Positions 1 to 11,990 are shown, counted from the stretch's first letter. The stretch: DNA of 64,000 bases from Gnetum montanum (GCA_015680685.1 MNCI01030039.1:1-64000); one strand, 5' to 3'. Numbers and translations are program-made. The notes: a model not told the origin generated them from the sequence alone.

Positions 1-1300
1 GTTGGATGTGTCAGTCATGATATGGAATGGTTTGGACCAGTTAGGTGCTTGTAGAATGAGTGTTTCTACTAGCTTCTATTTCAGAGTTTGAAAAGGTAAT
101 TCACATTCGCTGGTCCACTTAAAAGGTATGTCCTTTTTTATTAATTTTACCAATGGTTTTGCAACCTTTGAAAAGTTCTCAATAAATCTCCTATAGTAGC
201 CAGTATGTCCAAGGAATGACTGAATATCTTTGACAGTTTCTGGTTGATAGGTAATTCCTTGGATAACTTTGATTTTCTTTAGGTCTACCTATATCCATGT
301 GTGTGAGATTTTGTATCCTAGTACTATGCCCTCTTGGGCCATCTAATGGCTTTTCTACCAATTTAGCCTCAAATTTATTTCTACACATCTTTTTATCACT
401 TGCTCCAACTGGTCAAAGGCTTGATCAAAGTTTGCTCCATAAGTGGAGAAGTCATCGGTAAAGACCTCCATACCATTCTCTATCTATTGTTGGAATATTC
501 TTAGAACTAGTCATTGAAATTTTGTAGGGGCATTGCACAAGCCAAATGACATCTGTTTGTATGAAAATTTTCCCCAAGGACTGGTGAATGTAGTCTTGGC
601 TTAGTCTCTTGGGGCTATTTGTATTTGGTTATATCTACTATATCCATCCAGAAAACTGTAATAGTGATGCTCTATGATGGTGTCTAAGACTTGGTCAAAA
701 AATGACAATGGAAAGTGATCTTTGAATGTTGCCATATTAGTAGCTTGAAATCTATGCACACCCTCCATTTGCCTCTCTTTTTAGACACAATAACTAAGGG
801 TCTAACCCATTCGCTATCAGTAATGGGGTATATGAACCTAGCCTTGAGAAGTTGTTCGATTTCTTCCTTAACTACTTGTTTTAGCTTAGAGTTTAATTGC
901 CTCTGCAGTTGTCTTTGAGGCTTCATGGAGGGGTCAGTGTGAATTCTATGTTGGCATATCCTAGGATCTATTCCAGTTAATTCAGGATATGACCAAGCGA
1001 AGGCTTCCAACCATTTATTGATTACCTTCAGCAGTTCTTCTTTCTATTGAGGAGCAAGCTTAGTGTTGATAATTACCAATTTTTCATTTTTAAGGAATAT
1101 GTATTCCATACCGGTGGGCAATGGTTTCAGCTCAAGTGGCTCCTGCTTAAATTTCTCAGGGATTTCCAACTTCCCCCAGTTGACATTTTCAAGGTTAAGA
1201 CTTGGAAGTTGGCAGTGGACTTGCTCTAATGCATCTATGCTATTGATGTAAGTGCAAGTAAAATCTTCAATTGGTTCCATGCATATGATTGAACTACTTT
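1..1300 (-). pseudogene. A1 reverse transcriptase with upstream linker (broken)
   Basis: Frames read right to left. The linker (1280-1044) contains the family signature LELKPLP followed by a run ending VIINTKL. The RT N-terminus (1010-684) has VKEEIEQLLKARFI, VIVSKKRGKWRVCIDF, typical of gypsy RT fingers. The catalytic box is VFTDDF at 451-462 (usual form FxDDF), so both aspartates remain. The thumb reads SFLGHTGYYRRFIENFSK near 180-240. The left edge cuts the protein just before RNase H. Several frameshifts and stops separate these blocks. In the intact family this enzyme copies element RNA into DNA in virus-like particles. Confidence 0.9.
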
Positions 1301-1430
1301 CTTGATTAGCTATCAGCCACTGGGTGCCTTCCTGTCATGTGGCTATTGCATATAGACATCTTTGTATGTTGATCACTTGTGCACACTGGTTGCATGCAGG
1401 AAATGTTAAACTTTGCATAACCCATGACCT

Positions 1431-1860
1431 CTACACGCAATTACACCCTATGTCATTGTATGCAATGCATGAAAATTTCTTTTGCTTGAACTTTCTGAAT
1501 GTGTTTTCCTTTGATATTTCTAGGGAAAGATCATGGATTCCTAGGCACACATCGACTATGCTTAGCCATGCTCTTCCCATTATGATTGAGAAGTCCCCCT
1601 TACTGTTGTTTACCTGAATTACTAGGAAATTAGCTAGGTATGACCATCCAAAAATAGTGGTAATAATGTCTTCCACTAGTTCCAATGGGACAGTGATGGA
1701 TTGGTCAGCCAACTCTAGATGGATGTTACTCTTTTTCAATGGAAGTAGGTTCTAGGCCTTGTACATTTCTTGAGAAATCAAGTTGACACCAGAACCTGAA
1801 TCCAAAAGAGCCTTGCACGGTTTATTTCTAGTGATTTGTAAATATATCAGAGGACTCCTA
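1431..1860 (-). pseudogene. A1 retropepsin-type aspartic protease
   Basis: The active-site motif LLDSGSGVNLIS is readable on the minus strand at about 1772-1815, so the catalytic D-S-G is intact. The downstream block (1739-1431) has LADQSITVPLELVEDI and IIMGRAWLSIVDV, which match the flap-to-C-terminal part of plant gypsy proteases (usual form ...IILGRPFLAT...). A stop follows the active-site block and separates it from the downstream frame. It would process the Gag-Pol polyprotein. This copy keeps a better active site than B1 (DSD) or B3 (NLG). Confidence 0.88.
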
Positions 1861-1869
1861 GGATTAGAG

Positions 1870-4462
1870 AATTTCTAGGGAAGATGGCCAGATTTGATCC
1901 AATCAGTGATGACATGTATTATCATGACCGTATATGTTGAGTGCAGTGGTTGAATTGAAGGAGGCTCTAAAATTTTGAATGATACTAAGGTGTTTAAGGA
2001 ATTAGCCACTTGTGATTGCAAGGGCTTGGTTGGACTATTGGTTCTAAAGAAAGGTCTTTTCTTCATGTGGTTATTGGAACCAAAAATAGGTTGAGAGTTA
2101 ATAGCCCTTGTGGCATTACATTGCTACGGTTGGGTAGGGATTTCACCCTGCATAGCTAGAGCAGGTGGTAGTGGAGCTATTGGTGAAAGAGATGTAGTCA
2201 GATGAGAAGGATGATATGCTTGCGAAATATTTTCCCTAGAAGAGGGAGTCCCATAATAGTTATGAGCTTGGTAGTAAGGTTGAGGAGTGATGTGACTAGT
2301 AGAGTCATGTGGGGAGATTGGTTGCTGCACTTAATATCCATACAGGTCAAGTTGCTGGTAAGGATACTATTGCCTTGGTCGTGGCATTTCCATGATTGTG
2401 GGTGCTACCACTATTGATATTGCTCAATTAGTTGTGGTGGATTTCCACTTGGATAATACATTAAGGATTGGTGGAACTGTCTTTGGTTACCTTGGGAATA
2501 ACGTAATCTTTGGGGTGTTTTCCTTTTGTTTAATCATGGGTTGACTGCATACACCCTAGAATCTTGTAGATGTGAGATTACAGGGCAACATCCCTTAGGA
2601 TGGTCATATTGATATATTTCACATCCACTATCATTGTTTGTTTCCAACTCCAGAACCTCTTCAATGGTGGAAAATTTGCCCTTACCCTTGTTACATGCAT
2701 GTTCAGCTTCTCTCTTTTTTCTTTTTTCGTGATTACTACCTTGCTCTCTAGACTCCTCTACTATTTTAAGAATAGTTTGAAATCTATTGTCTAGGGAATC
2801 CCACATTTGGTCTACCTTTGTTGATACTTCTAATGTCATCTTTTGGATAGGTAAAGTTTTTTCTATTCACCATCTCTTTGAGTGGTGAATCTTCTTCATC
2901 CTCATAAAATATTACTCCCCTCTTCTGGAGGGAAGGATCTCAGTTATACTCTTTCACACTTTCTGTCTTCCGTAGCTTACCTTCTTCCTTAGCAACTTGC
3001 TCCAATAGTCTTTGAATTTGATGGGACCTAAGCTTGGATAGTCTTCCTTGGGCATAAGTCCCAAGGGTTCTTCTCGTTTCATGCCTAAGCCCATCCATGA
3101 GATGGCACAATTGATCCCTTTGTGAGTAACCATGATTAGGACAATGATGTAACAATGTAGAGTATCAACCCATGGTAGCATCCAAGGGTTCATGTTTTCC
3201 TTGTTTTCAGCCTTGGATTTGCTTTCGCAAGTTAGACACTTGGAAGTACGTTTGGTACTTGTCATTAAATAGTTCTAACATAGTACTCCACCTACGAATG
3301 GATTCTGGTTCTAAAGACTGGTAACAAATTTTTGCTTCTTAACTAATATCCATGGTAATAACTTAGGTTTTTTCCATTCATTCTCTATGTTCTATAAGGC
3401 ACACACATCATGGAATGCTTGTAAATGATTTTGAGGATCAGCATTGTATCCCCCTTCAAATCGTGGGATGTTGTTCATATCTAATCTCTTGATCCTACTA
3501 TCTTTCTGATGCCTTGTTGGAATTCTAACAGCCTCAGTTATGTCCAACATACTTTGAGTAGTGATGAGGGGTTCATTGTGATTGTCTTGTCCATGGCATC
3601 TATGATGCCTACATTGTTCCCTACTCTCCCTTCTTCTATGTCATGACTCTCTAGAGTGCCCTCATCCCCTTTCCTGGCTATTTCGTCTGTGACTTCCATT
3701 GTGCCTACCTTTATCCCCATGGTCTTTTTCTTTATGAATGTGTTTGGATATTGAAGGAGATGGTGAAGGAGATGATGAAGGTGAAGAAGAAGGAGAACCA
3801 TCACCACGACAGTGTTTGCTACCTTCTCTTCTGTAGTCTTGGCCACGATCATAATTGCGATCAAAATGTCCACCTTTATCATGAGTTTGTGTCCCTTTTT
3901 TAGATCTTTTGTGCTCATGGGTATCAAAACCTAGGTTATGAATAGTGGAATGAAGGTCCTGATACACAACCCCTTGGCCAAAGTCTAGGGGAGGAACATC
4001 GTTGTGTGGACGACTGCCTAAGGTAGGTGCACCACCCTCATTTTCGTTTAAGACATGTGGGGCATCTTGGGACCAGTTACCCTTTAAAGACTTATGATGT
4101 CTCTCCTATTACAAGTCCCTTTGATGTTGTGCCTCCGTGGGATGGTATTTTCTTGAGTCATGGTCTTGCACAATGTATTCTGTGTGTAAGTGCAGCATGC
4201 CAATTCGTGTGAGAGCATGAAGAAGCATGCTTGGGACTGAACGATCGGGAGGTAACACTATGTTACCTTCTAAGTCTTGCCAATGTAGTTTTTCATCTTG
4301 ATGGAGAATAAAGGTGAAGTTTGGTATATACTCATTAGGATGAATATATACCACTCGAACTTGTTGAGGGGCTGGCAGATCAATGTCATGTATATTACGC
4401 TGCCGATTTTTTTCTATTTCAGACCTAGGTAGTGAGGCACTCTTGTACGAAGAAGGAGACAT
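1870..4462 (-). pseudogene. A1 gag polyprotein region (broken)
   Basis: The start is the ATG at 4462-4460. The first ~118 codons include the conserved block HPNEYIPNFTFILHQDEKLH, shared with A2 and recognisable in B3. Next come a Ser/Pro/His-rich charged stretch (3967-3662), then the Retrotrans_gag-like capsid domain (3265-2940) with LMDGLRHETRRTLGTYAQGR. A knuckle-like motif CEIYQYDHPKGCC lies near 2590-2640, with its second Cys mutated to Tyr. A Pro/Gln/Tyr-rich tail (2330-2124) follows. Overlapping frames show several frameshifts. Gag forms the particle shell and binds element RNA. Confidence 0.87.
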
Positions 4463-4578
4463 ACTTATCTATTCATTTTACAATGTACTCTTGTTTATTA
4501 TTTTCTCAATCAACCCTAAGGGTTCGTTCTAATGATGTGAATGATTTCCTAAGTTCTAATTAGCACACAAACAACTAA

Positions 4579-4598
4579 GTCCTTGGTAACGATGCCAA
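4579..4598 (-). other. A1 primer-binding site, tRNA-Asp type
   Basis: On the minus strand, directly after the LTR end, it reads TTGGCATCGTTACCAAGGAC. This is a mutated form of TGGCGCCGTTGCCGGGGA, the complement of the plant tRNA-Asp 3' end used by Athila/Tat elements. The match is partial, as expected for an old copy. Confidence 0.8.
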
Positions 4599-5581
4599 TG
4601 ATCGGCAGCGAGGTACCTCTACGCTCAACCATATGAATACAAGCATTTCACGCACGATCCAATTGAATTCCAAGGACTAAGTGCTTATGTGCCCTTGTGG
4701 AACAAGGATAGGTTGGTTGATCATTGTCTTTCCAAGCTTAACTGTATGTCACAATTGTATGGTTAAGTAAGCTTGAGGCATATGATTTTTATAGCTTTTA
4801 TGTTTTTATGTCCTGCGCTAGTAGGGAAGAAGACAGGTAACTAAGTGACTAATTTAACTTAACTACTCATTAACTAAGTTCTAACTAATCCTAACACCAA
4901 CATCCATTCCCACTTTCCGTACACATCTTGAACCAGTGCAACATTGCTAGGATTACCAAACGCTAATCGTTACTAGGTTACCAAGCATTACACGCATACT
5001 CAAAGTGGCCATGCTTGTGTAATTTAATGATTTACTTAATTGATCAAAATCAATTACTATGCTAATAATAGAAATGTAAAGTGCAGAAAATAAAATAAAA
5101 TGAAATAAATGCATAAGAAAATAAAATAAAAGAAATGCATAAGAAAACAAATCTCAAGTGTTGTAAGGATGAATCAAAGAGCTCATCTTTATTGCCGTAC
5201 ACAAGGTGTGCTCAGGTACACAATACTTGAATAAAGATCGGTCCACACTTACACCTTCTGCTATGGGTACTTGGAAAATACTCTAAATTTTAAACAGACT
5301 ATAAGAGTTTTGCTACTTGACTGCTCAAAGTCTTTCCTCAATTATGTGCCTAGGTATTGTATTTATAGGTTTGGGAGAAACTACTCTAATAATTAGAATA
5401 ATTGCTAAAGTAACTGCTAGAGTAATCACTCTAATAATTAGAATAATTGCTAGAGTAACCACTAGAGTAACTGCTAGAGTAACCACTCTAATAATTAGAG
5501 TAACTGCTAGAGTAACCACTCTAATAATTAGAATAATTGCTAGAGTAACCACTCTAATAATTAGAGTAACTACTCTCATTA
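4599..5581 (-). repeat. A1 5' LTR
   Basis: The LTR starts at 5581 (TAATGAGAG on the minus strand; TGATGAGAG in A2) and ends at 4599 with CCGATCA. It holds a repeat cluster (5581-5377), a TATA box (ACCTATAAATAC, minus, 5370-5359), a conserved region with GTGTACCTGAGCAC and AATAAAGAT near 5170-5225 (probable polyadenylation site), and the conserved U5 end CATATGGTTGAGCGTAGAGG. It is about 983 bp, against 859 bp for the better A2 copy. Transcription would run right to left. Confidence 0.88.
5377..5581 (-). repeat. A-family U3 motif cluster
   Basis: About 200 bp made of overlapping short units of the type CTAGAGTAACY and the near-palindrome CTCTAATAATTAGAG, repeated many times just upstream of the TATA box. 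The same cluster occurs in both A2 LTRs (59069-59280 and 59855-59935) but not in the B, D or F LTRs. Translated, it gives meaningless repeats (TLIIRV...), so it is not coding. Its position suggests an enhancer or protein-binding array (inference). Confidence 0.85.
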
Positions 5582-5900
5582 GTAAGGTANTGTAAATTTT
5601 CTCAAATTCTCTAAAAGTTTGTAATGTTGCATGGAATATATATGAGTAAAAGGATTTATTTCTAGGATTTTGCTCACATTTTCATTCATAATGTATTCTC
5701 CTAGATCAATCTCAATAATTTTAATAATAATATTATTGTCTTGATTTTATAGATATTTTGTTGATCAAAAGTTGTTAACTACATGTTTATAGAAAGGTTC
5801 TTTTGCTATGATGGTGTGCTCAAATTTTTCTTTAATGCGAATTAGGAATTCAAAGAAATATGATCTATAGAAGCCTCCAAATTAGGCTCTGAAAGTTCAT
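5582..5900. other. Single-N contig join and AT-rich DNA
   Basis: One N at 5590 marks an unresolved assembly join between the A1 LTR flank and the next remnant. The AT-rich DNA after it has no domain I recognise. It may be the region after the element C protease on the minus strand. Confidence 0.5.
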
Positions 5901-7797
5901 GATAGAAGTACATCATAAGTTGGTTATATGTCTACTACTAGAATATGTGTATAGCATGTCAAAGGGTATTTTTTAGTTGTTCTTTCTCTTCTTTTAATGA
6001 CTACACCACAAGTACATTGGATCCATTAAGTTGTATAACACTTCTCACTTCTGGAAGCATTTATGCTCCTAACATTTTACACACTTCTAATGGCATGACA
6101 CTAATAGTTGCACTAGAATCCATAAGTAGTAATGAACATTCTTACCTAAAATGATAAAGGTTATTAGAACAGGAGGTTGATCATTCTTGTTTAACATGAG
6201 GCTACTTTACTTTTGTTTTGATAGAGCATTAATACTTTTCACAAAATGAACTTTTTGTTCAGTTGTTGGAGATTTTTCCTTGTTGGTTTCAGGTATATTA
6301 ACCATATTTTGAATCATTTCTTTCATTTCATCAAAATACAAAAGATCATATATTGAAATGTTGGCTCTAGCTCTTTTTAAATCTTCAAGTAGATCATAAG
6401 CTTTGTATTCATCTTTGACTTCATGTTGAGGAGAATTTCTTATAAGTATAGAAGGTGAGATTGATTATTTTTGGATATTCACTTGAGATGATTCAATTTA
6501 GTTATTTGTGCTATTTTGACTAGGAATTGTTTTGTTGGAAGAAGTATAAGTATTGTTCCTAGTTTATTATTGAGTAGTATTTCTAATGTTACTAAGTCTA
6601 TGGTAGCAAGTGTTGTATGGGTTGGGATCACTCACCATGAATTGTTCACAAGAGGTAGATTTTTGATTTTCTTTTTAATGAGAAATGTTGATGATCATAA
6701 TTAGGAATTCTTTATTTTGTTAACTTTGAGAATTATTTTGGTATAAGGCTAAAAATTGAGGATAATTATTTTTAGAATATTACCTAGTATTATGAAGGTG
6801 ACAATAATCATCATTGATTGATATGCTTGGTTTTTAAAGATTCTATAAGAACCTTCTTGTTATTTCATGGTAGTTCAACTACCTCATTTGAAAGTTTTTG
6901 AAGTGAAGTTAATATTTTGATGATTTGGTTTTGTTGGTTCTCTATTTGATTAGTACATAAATTAGGATTAGATACTCAATTTGGATTTATGGTGGATTAT
7001 ATTAAAGCTTTTGATTAATTGTCATTTAAACTAGTATTTGATGATAAAAATAAAGAAGAGATTGGACTTTGAAAATAATTATTTGTAGGTGGAGATGTTT
7101 GCAAGGGAGTAGTGGTTTGAAACATCATATTACTCAATGGGAAGGCTTGTGATGGGAAGGGACTATATTTTATAGGAGTGCTAATTCTAATAATCCCAAA
7201 TTAAGTTTGAAGGCTATTCATTAAGGTAATTTGTTCTAGTTCAATAGCTTTAGCCATTGCTCCTTGTAATTTTATTATGTTGTGATCAGATTTGATGGCA
7301 CAAGAAAAGAATGAATTAATGGTGGCAAGGTAAAACTTGTGAAAAAAATTAGGTTGAGAATGCATCTCATTGGGAACATAAGCTAGTTAATGGAGAAATC
7401 TTAAATTATAGTCATAAACATTTTCTCCATGTAGTTTTCCTAGATTCGTGAAGTTTCTTAAGGCTAAGGTAGGACTAGTGAACTTGTTGAATTAGAGTAA
7501 GAAATTATTTTTCAAGTCTAGTCATGAATTAATAGAAGCATGAGAGAGAATTAGAAACCATTGTGTGGCTTTACTTCTAAGAGTAGTTATGAAGACTCTA
7601 AATGCTAAGTCATTTTCATTCATATTGTAGATGCCTAGTAGGGTTTCAAAGCATTCTACATGTTGATGTGCATGACTAGTAGAATATGTAGGATCAAAGA
7701 AAAAATTACCACTTTATAGGTATTTAGAAATGTTATGATAGTTCATGAAGTTGAAGAGATTTCTAACCAGGAGAAACAACAATGGATTGGTTGCCAT
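5900..7797 (-). pseudogene. Element C: gag and protease remnant of another Ty3/gypsy family
   Basis: Minus strand. An ATG at 7797 opens a Retrotrans_gag domain. It reads HQHVECFETLLGIYNMNEND, then LAFRVFITTLRSKATQWFL and a block with NLGKLHGENVYDYNLRFLH (about 7680-7280), with several stops. This is the ALxxFxxxLxxxAxxW pattern of plant gag. Downstream at 6123-6091 is a protease active-site block MDSSATISVMP, with the catalytic DSG changed to DSS. Gag and protease sequences differ from the A/B families, so this is a separate lineage. RT would lie beyond 5590 and is missing. 7797-8190 should be its leader; no LTR end or PBS could be fixed. Confidence 0.75.
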
Positions 7798-8191
7798 CTT
7801 AGTTCAAAACCTTATTGGGATACAGGTTGAAGAATGTAAGGCTCATTGTTTTCTTTTAGAAAAATGAGAGGTAGCAGGTTAGTTAGGGTTAAGGGTAAGA
7901 GATATTCTATGAAACATGCTACAAGAACTCTCTTTTCTCATAAAATAAATATACTAGGAAATGTAAGTACTAATAAACTTTAAAGTAACAATTTATGTAA
8001 AATAAAAGCAAACAAGAAAGTAGTTTATATTTTGAAAACTAAAATTGCAATAGACTTAAAAGATAGAATATTAAATTCAGAATTTCAAAAAAGTAAACTT
8101 AAAATAGAATGATGTTATTAAAACAAACCATCGTACTAAAGGTAGAAATAAGGTAAGGACTACCAAATTAAACTAGAAGACAAAAAACATG

Positions 8192-8511
8192 AGCTTTCAA
8201 AGAAATAAAGGACAAACTAGAGAAACATGTCAAGGATCTCCTATTACTTTTTGAAGTAGAAAACAATATAAGGAATGATCTTAAGGAAGAAAAATATCAA
8301 GAAATTTTGACACTTTAATAAACTCTTGAGAAAATACAATCTCAATTAGAAGAGGCTAATGCTACTTTAACCGAAGAGAGGCAAGAAGAAAAATTATCCC
8401 TTGAACAAGCATAGGTTATTATCTAGGAGCTTTCCATTATGGATACCACTATGGTTGACAACCTTGCAAGTGAAAATGATGAAATTAAGAATATGATAAC
8501 TCAACTTCATG
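8192..8511 (+). pseudogene. Myosin XI coiled-coil fragment (second copy)
   Basis: One frame reads EIKDKLEKHVKDLLLLFEVE, then DLKEEKYQEILTL, then SQLEEANATLTEERQEEKLS and MDTTMVDNLASENDEIKN, with about four stops. It matches the start of the plant class XI myosin coiled coil, just after the IQ motifs (family pattern ...EAKDKLEKRVEELT...DLEEAKAQE...). It is homologous to the C-terminal part of the larger pseudogene at 10457-11990. It abuts integrase-tail sequence (from about 8575) with no visible boundary. Whether it is one exon or a broken retrocopy cannot be decided. Confidence 0.75.
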
Positions 8512-8574
8512 AATATGGAATGAATAATTAAAATGGGACGTATGGGTTGATAGAATTCGTTATAAAGAATAAAT

Positions 8575-9031
8575 AAAAACTATGCCATATTATTTGGTGT
8601 ATGGAGAAGAACCAGTTTTACCAATAAATTTGCAAATTCCAAGATATCAGTTCTTCTTAGGTGAATTACCAACTGATGAACATTTGATTTCATGCACATA
8701 TGACATTTGAAATTTTGAACTTAAAAAGGTCAGCGTGGTTGAAATTTTTTTTAACTATCAATAAACTATTAAATGTGGTTTGATAACAAATATGTAGCTA
8801 AAGTTTTTAAAGTAGGTGATCTAGTTCTTAAAAGAGATAGAACATCTAGTTAATCAAGTTCGCAAAATAAGTTTTCTCCTATGTGGTCAAGCCTATGTCA
8901 ACTCACAAATGTCATTGGCCCTAATGTTTATATGTTTATTTTCAAGGAAATAAATTATATAGAAATTTTAATGCATTTCATTTAAAGCACTTCTACTTAG
9001 GTGTCACTTGTGCACACTTGGTAGATCCTTA
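8575..9031 (+). pseudogene. Element G integrase C-terminal region
   Basis: Plus strand reads MPYYLVYGEEPVLPINLQIP, the conserved end of the gypsy integrase core (TPYxLVYGxExVLPxE), then DLVLKRDRTSS in place of the usual GDLVLKR, then a degraded SH3-like tail ending near 9031. Everything upstream of this, including the DDE core, is missing and replaced by the myosin fragment. The protein would insert element cDNA into chromosomes; this remnant cannot. Confidence 0.75.
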
Positions 9032-10340
9032 GTTTCATGCTTTCTTCTTTTTTCCATGCATTTCATTTGTATATAGTTGCATTTGCATATTTTCTTTTTC
9101 ATCATCTTCTCATGCATGTTGAGTCTATCATATTTTCTCCCTTAATATAATGATTTTGGTTTGATCTATTTGTACATTTTCTTTGATTTTAATAATTATT
9201 ATGATCTTTGAGTAGCTAGGCATTAGATCATCGTAACATTATTCAATGATAATGTAGGTAAAATATCTTATATATTATTCACATTATATAATATTATTAT
9301 TCTTTAAAAATCTTCTTTACATGATATATTTTAATAATTCTATGATTCTCCCAAACTTTTTAAGTTATTGACTTTATTAGTCATGTTGGATTATGAACAA
9401 TGAGATTTATGCTAACTTATCATGTTATTACCATTGTCATATAAATGTAGGACATGTGAAGTTGGAAAATGGTTAGCCACAATCAATGGATGATCTTAGA
9501 AAACATCTTTTTCCTTATCCTTCCCAACAACATTAGCCCTCAAGTGTGATGATCCATGGTTTCCCTATGAGAAATAGAGTGAAGTGCATTCCTCTTCACT
9601 TGAGAACCCTTAGCCACCTAGGTGATCTACCATGATGTCACCTAGTTTATAATTAAACACACATGCATGAGGGTTGAACTACACCATGAACAAAGTTTCT
9701 GAAATGATTGTATTCATTGGTAGTGCAACTAATCAACCAAACTCCTATTGAAATTCCTAGGAGTGCACCATGAGCAACGTTTCCTCAAGAAAAAATGAGG
9801 AAGACCATGTTCATTGGAAGTGTAATAAGTTCTTGAATGTGATGGGGTTTGGTAGCAATCCTTACCCTGGCATTCCATCCCATTTGATCCATTTCTAAGA
9901 AGATAAGAAGAAAAAAATATATAATAATCCTCTCATACCTTTTCCTAATTTTCCTCTATTTATCTTATTTTCCCTTACCATTTTTCATTACCCCTTTCTA
10001 TTTTCCTTTCTTAGTATAAAAAAATCTAAGGAAATATCCAAAATTTGTGGCTAGATATTATCTAAAGGAAGCATCTCCTCTTTATAGTTAAGTTATATTC
10101 TACAAATTTTATATATCAAATCTTGAATAAAAAAAGACGGTATGAAAGGATGTCCCATCTTTAGTATCTTTTTAATTATGTGATTATTTTAATCATGATT
10201 AAAACATTATGGCCTACTTATAAGTTTTTGTTTATGTCATGATTTTATGATCATTTTGATCCTTTATATCTTACATGTTCTTACACTTTTAAAATTTCTA
10301 TTAGTTTTGGTATCTTTGCACTTTCATGCAAGTCCAGTTT
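9032..10340 (+). other. Element G 3' non-coding spacer
   Basis: AT-rich sequence between the integrase tail and a purine tract. I see no domain, tRNA or tandem array. Long post-pol spacers are normal for Tat-like elements, so this is probably the untranslated 3' part of G. Confidence 0.45.
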
Positions 10341-10456
10341 GAGGGATAAATGTTGATATCAACATTTCCATTCTAGTATAGGGCCAGTAAGTCATAAGTT
10401 TAACCACCATGATATAGTTTCCACAATTTCAATGTCATCACCCTATTCAAAAAAAA
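10341..10456 (+). repeat. Possible polypurine tract and start of the G 3' LTR
   Basis: The purine-rich GAGGGATAAA (10341-10350) is followed at once by TGTTGATATCAACA, a TG-initial palindrome that could open the 3' LTR and prime plus-strand synthesis. Only about 100 bp follow before myosin homology begins, so the LTR is truncated, or the myosin copy sits inside it. No second LTR copy is present to prove the boundary. Confidence 0.4.
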
Positions 10457-11990
10457 TTACATGATACATAGGGTATGTTTCCAAAGTTAACTCATAAAAC
10501 ATTTTCTTAGAAAATATTTCAAACATACAAAAATCACAAACACTTTTTAAAGTTAAAGCTTGCTCACACTAAGTTTACCATTAATCACTATGCTCCTAAT
10601 GTCATGTACTAAGTAGATCTTTTCCTTTAAAGGACAAGGACTTTATTATTCCATAGCATCAAGCCTTATTAAATACTTTACAATGTTCATTTGTAGTTGT
10701 TCTATATCTTGTTTTTCCTGAGGAGTTGTTAACGCCCATCCAAATTCTCTTCTCTTGGCTCACGGTTTAAGCTACAATTGTAATCTCTTGTGGAGACTTT
10801 GAACTCCAAAGAGTCTCATTACATCAGATGTATGAAGCCCAATAATGTGCTTAAGCCAAGGATTTTTGAAAATTTCAATGTATTACAATAACTATGTTGT
10901 GGTGGCATTATTGAGATGATTAGGATCAATTATGCAAGATATTCCACTAAGTGAACATTCAATGAATTTCTAGACTATTTTGATATGCTTACACTAGAAT
11001 TCCTTGAAGGTTATGATGAAAAATCAGCTTGCAACAAAATTTGTTAATAGAATAGTCTTAAGGATTATTAGATTGGAAAAACCAAGGTTTTTCTTAGGGT
11101 AGGACAGATGGTTGAATTAGATGCTAGAAGAATTAAAGTATTAGGCTAGGCTACAAAACTAATCTAAAGGCACATCCAAACTCATCTTGCTCAAAGAGAA
11201 TTTATTGCCCTACACCAAGCCACAATTCATGTGCAAACTTTATGAAGAGTCAAATTAGCATAGGCTTTGTATGATTACATGAAAAGCAAGGCAAATGCAA
11301 CATGCATATAGAAGCATGTCCATAGGTACCAAGCAAGGCAAGCATATTTCTAGCTTCATCTTTTAGCTATTATTGTTTAGGCAAGACTCCATGTAATGGT
11401 TGAGCATAAAGAGTTTAGATTTAGATAGCATAGTAAGGTTGCTATAATTATTCAAGTTAAATGAGATTTACACATTGCTCATGATGCTTACAAGAAGTAG
11501 AAGAGAGCAACTTTTACCTTTCAATGTGCCTGGAGATCAAGGATTGCTAAGAAGGAGCTCAAGAAACTTAAGAAAGCTACAAGAAAAATAGGATCTCTTA
11601 AAGCAAAGGACAAACTAGAAAAATGTATCAAGGAGATCCTATTACATCTTGACATAGAAAATAATATGAGGATTGATCTTGAGGAAGTCAAATCTCAAGA
11701 AATTTTGAAACTTTAATTTGCTATTGAGAAACTACAATCTCAATTAGAGGGGGATAATGCTACTTGAACCAAAGAGAGGCAAGAGGAAAAATCAACCCTT
11801 GAATAAGCAAAAGCTATCATCTAGGAGGTTTTCATTGTGGATACCACCATGGTTGACAAACTTACAAGTAAGAATGATGAATTGAAGACTTCAATAGAGT
11901 CATTTTAGAGAAAACTAGGGAGGCTGAGATACTCTATGCTAAGGTAGAGAAAGAAAGTGAAAAAAAGATAAAATTGATGGAGCAAGTTTA
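10457..11990 (+). pseudogene. Myosin class XI pseudogene, intron-less (motor end, IQ neck, coiled coil)
   Basis: About 1.5 kb reads as plant myosin XI with one frame change near 10600-10720. Blocks in order: MFPKLTHKTFS and [12 protein letters not shown] (motor), [66 protein letters not shown], then YDEKSACNKIC and IGKTKVFLRVGQMVELDARR (converter/lever start). IQ-like repeats follow (REFIALHQATIHVQTL; EFRFR..SKVAIIIQVK), then the coiled coil KDKLEKCIKEILLHLDIENN. About 20 stops fall mostly where the family has Gln, Arg or Trp. Plant myosin genes are rich in introns, and no intron interrupts these blocks, so a retrotransposed cDNA is likely. Both ends are truncated. Myosin XI moves organelles along actin; this copy cannot. 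Confidence 0.88.

Larger units (their letters stand above)
1..5581 (-). mobile_element. Element A1: 5' part of a Ty3/gypsy LTR retrotransposon, cut by the left window edge
   Basis: Read on the minus strand, the order is LTR (5581-4599), PBS (4598-4579), gag (from 4462), CCHC-like knuckle, protease, reverse transcriptase. Integrase and the 3' LTR lie outside the window. PR before RT, and a PBS matching tRNA-Asp, fit the Athila/Tat side of Ty3/gypsy. All frames carry stops or frameshifts, so it is inactive. The far end abuts a single N at 5590, so the 5' flank cannot be used to find a target-site duplication. The gag start, LTR and PBS closely match element A2 at 59069-61356. Confidence 0.9.

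Noticed and set aside
715-918. Plus-strand frames opposite pol (for example 715-918, 1324-1617, 28384-28692, 31433-31666)
   Set aside because: They are antisense shadows of RT, protease and integrase regions on the minus strand.
5317-5595. Repetitive open frames on both strands (TLIIRV-type peptides), also at 58965-59364
   Set aside because: They are translations of the A-family U3 tandem motif, lie inside an LTR, and have no start context or domain.
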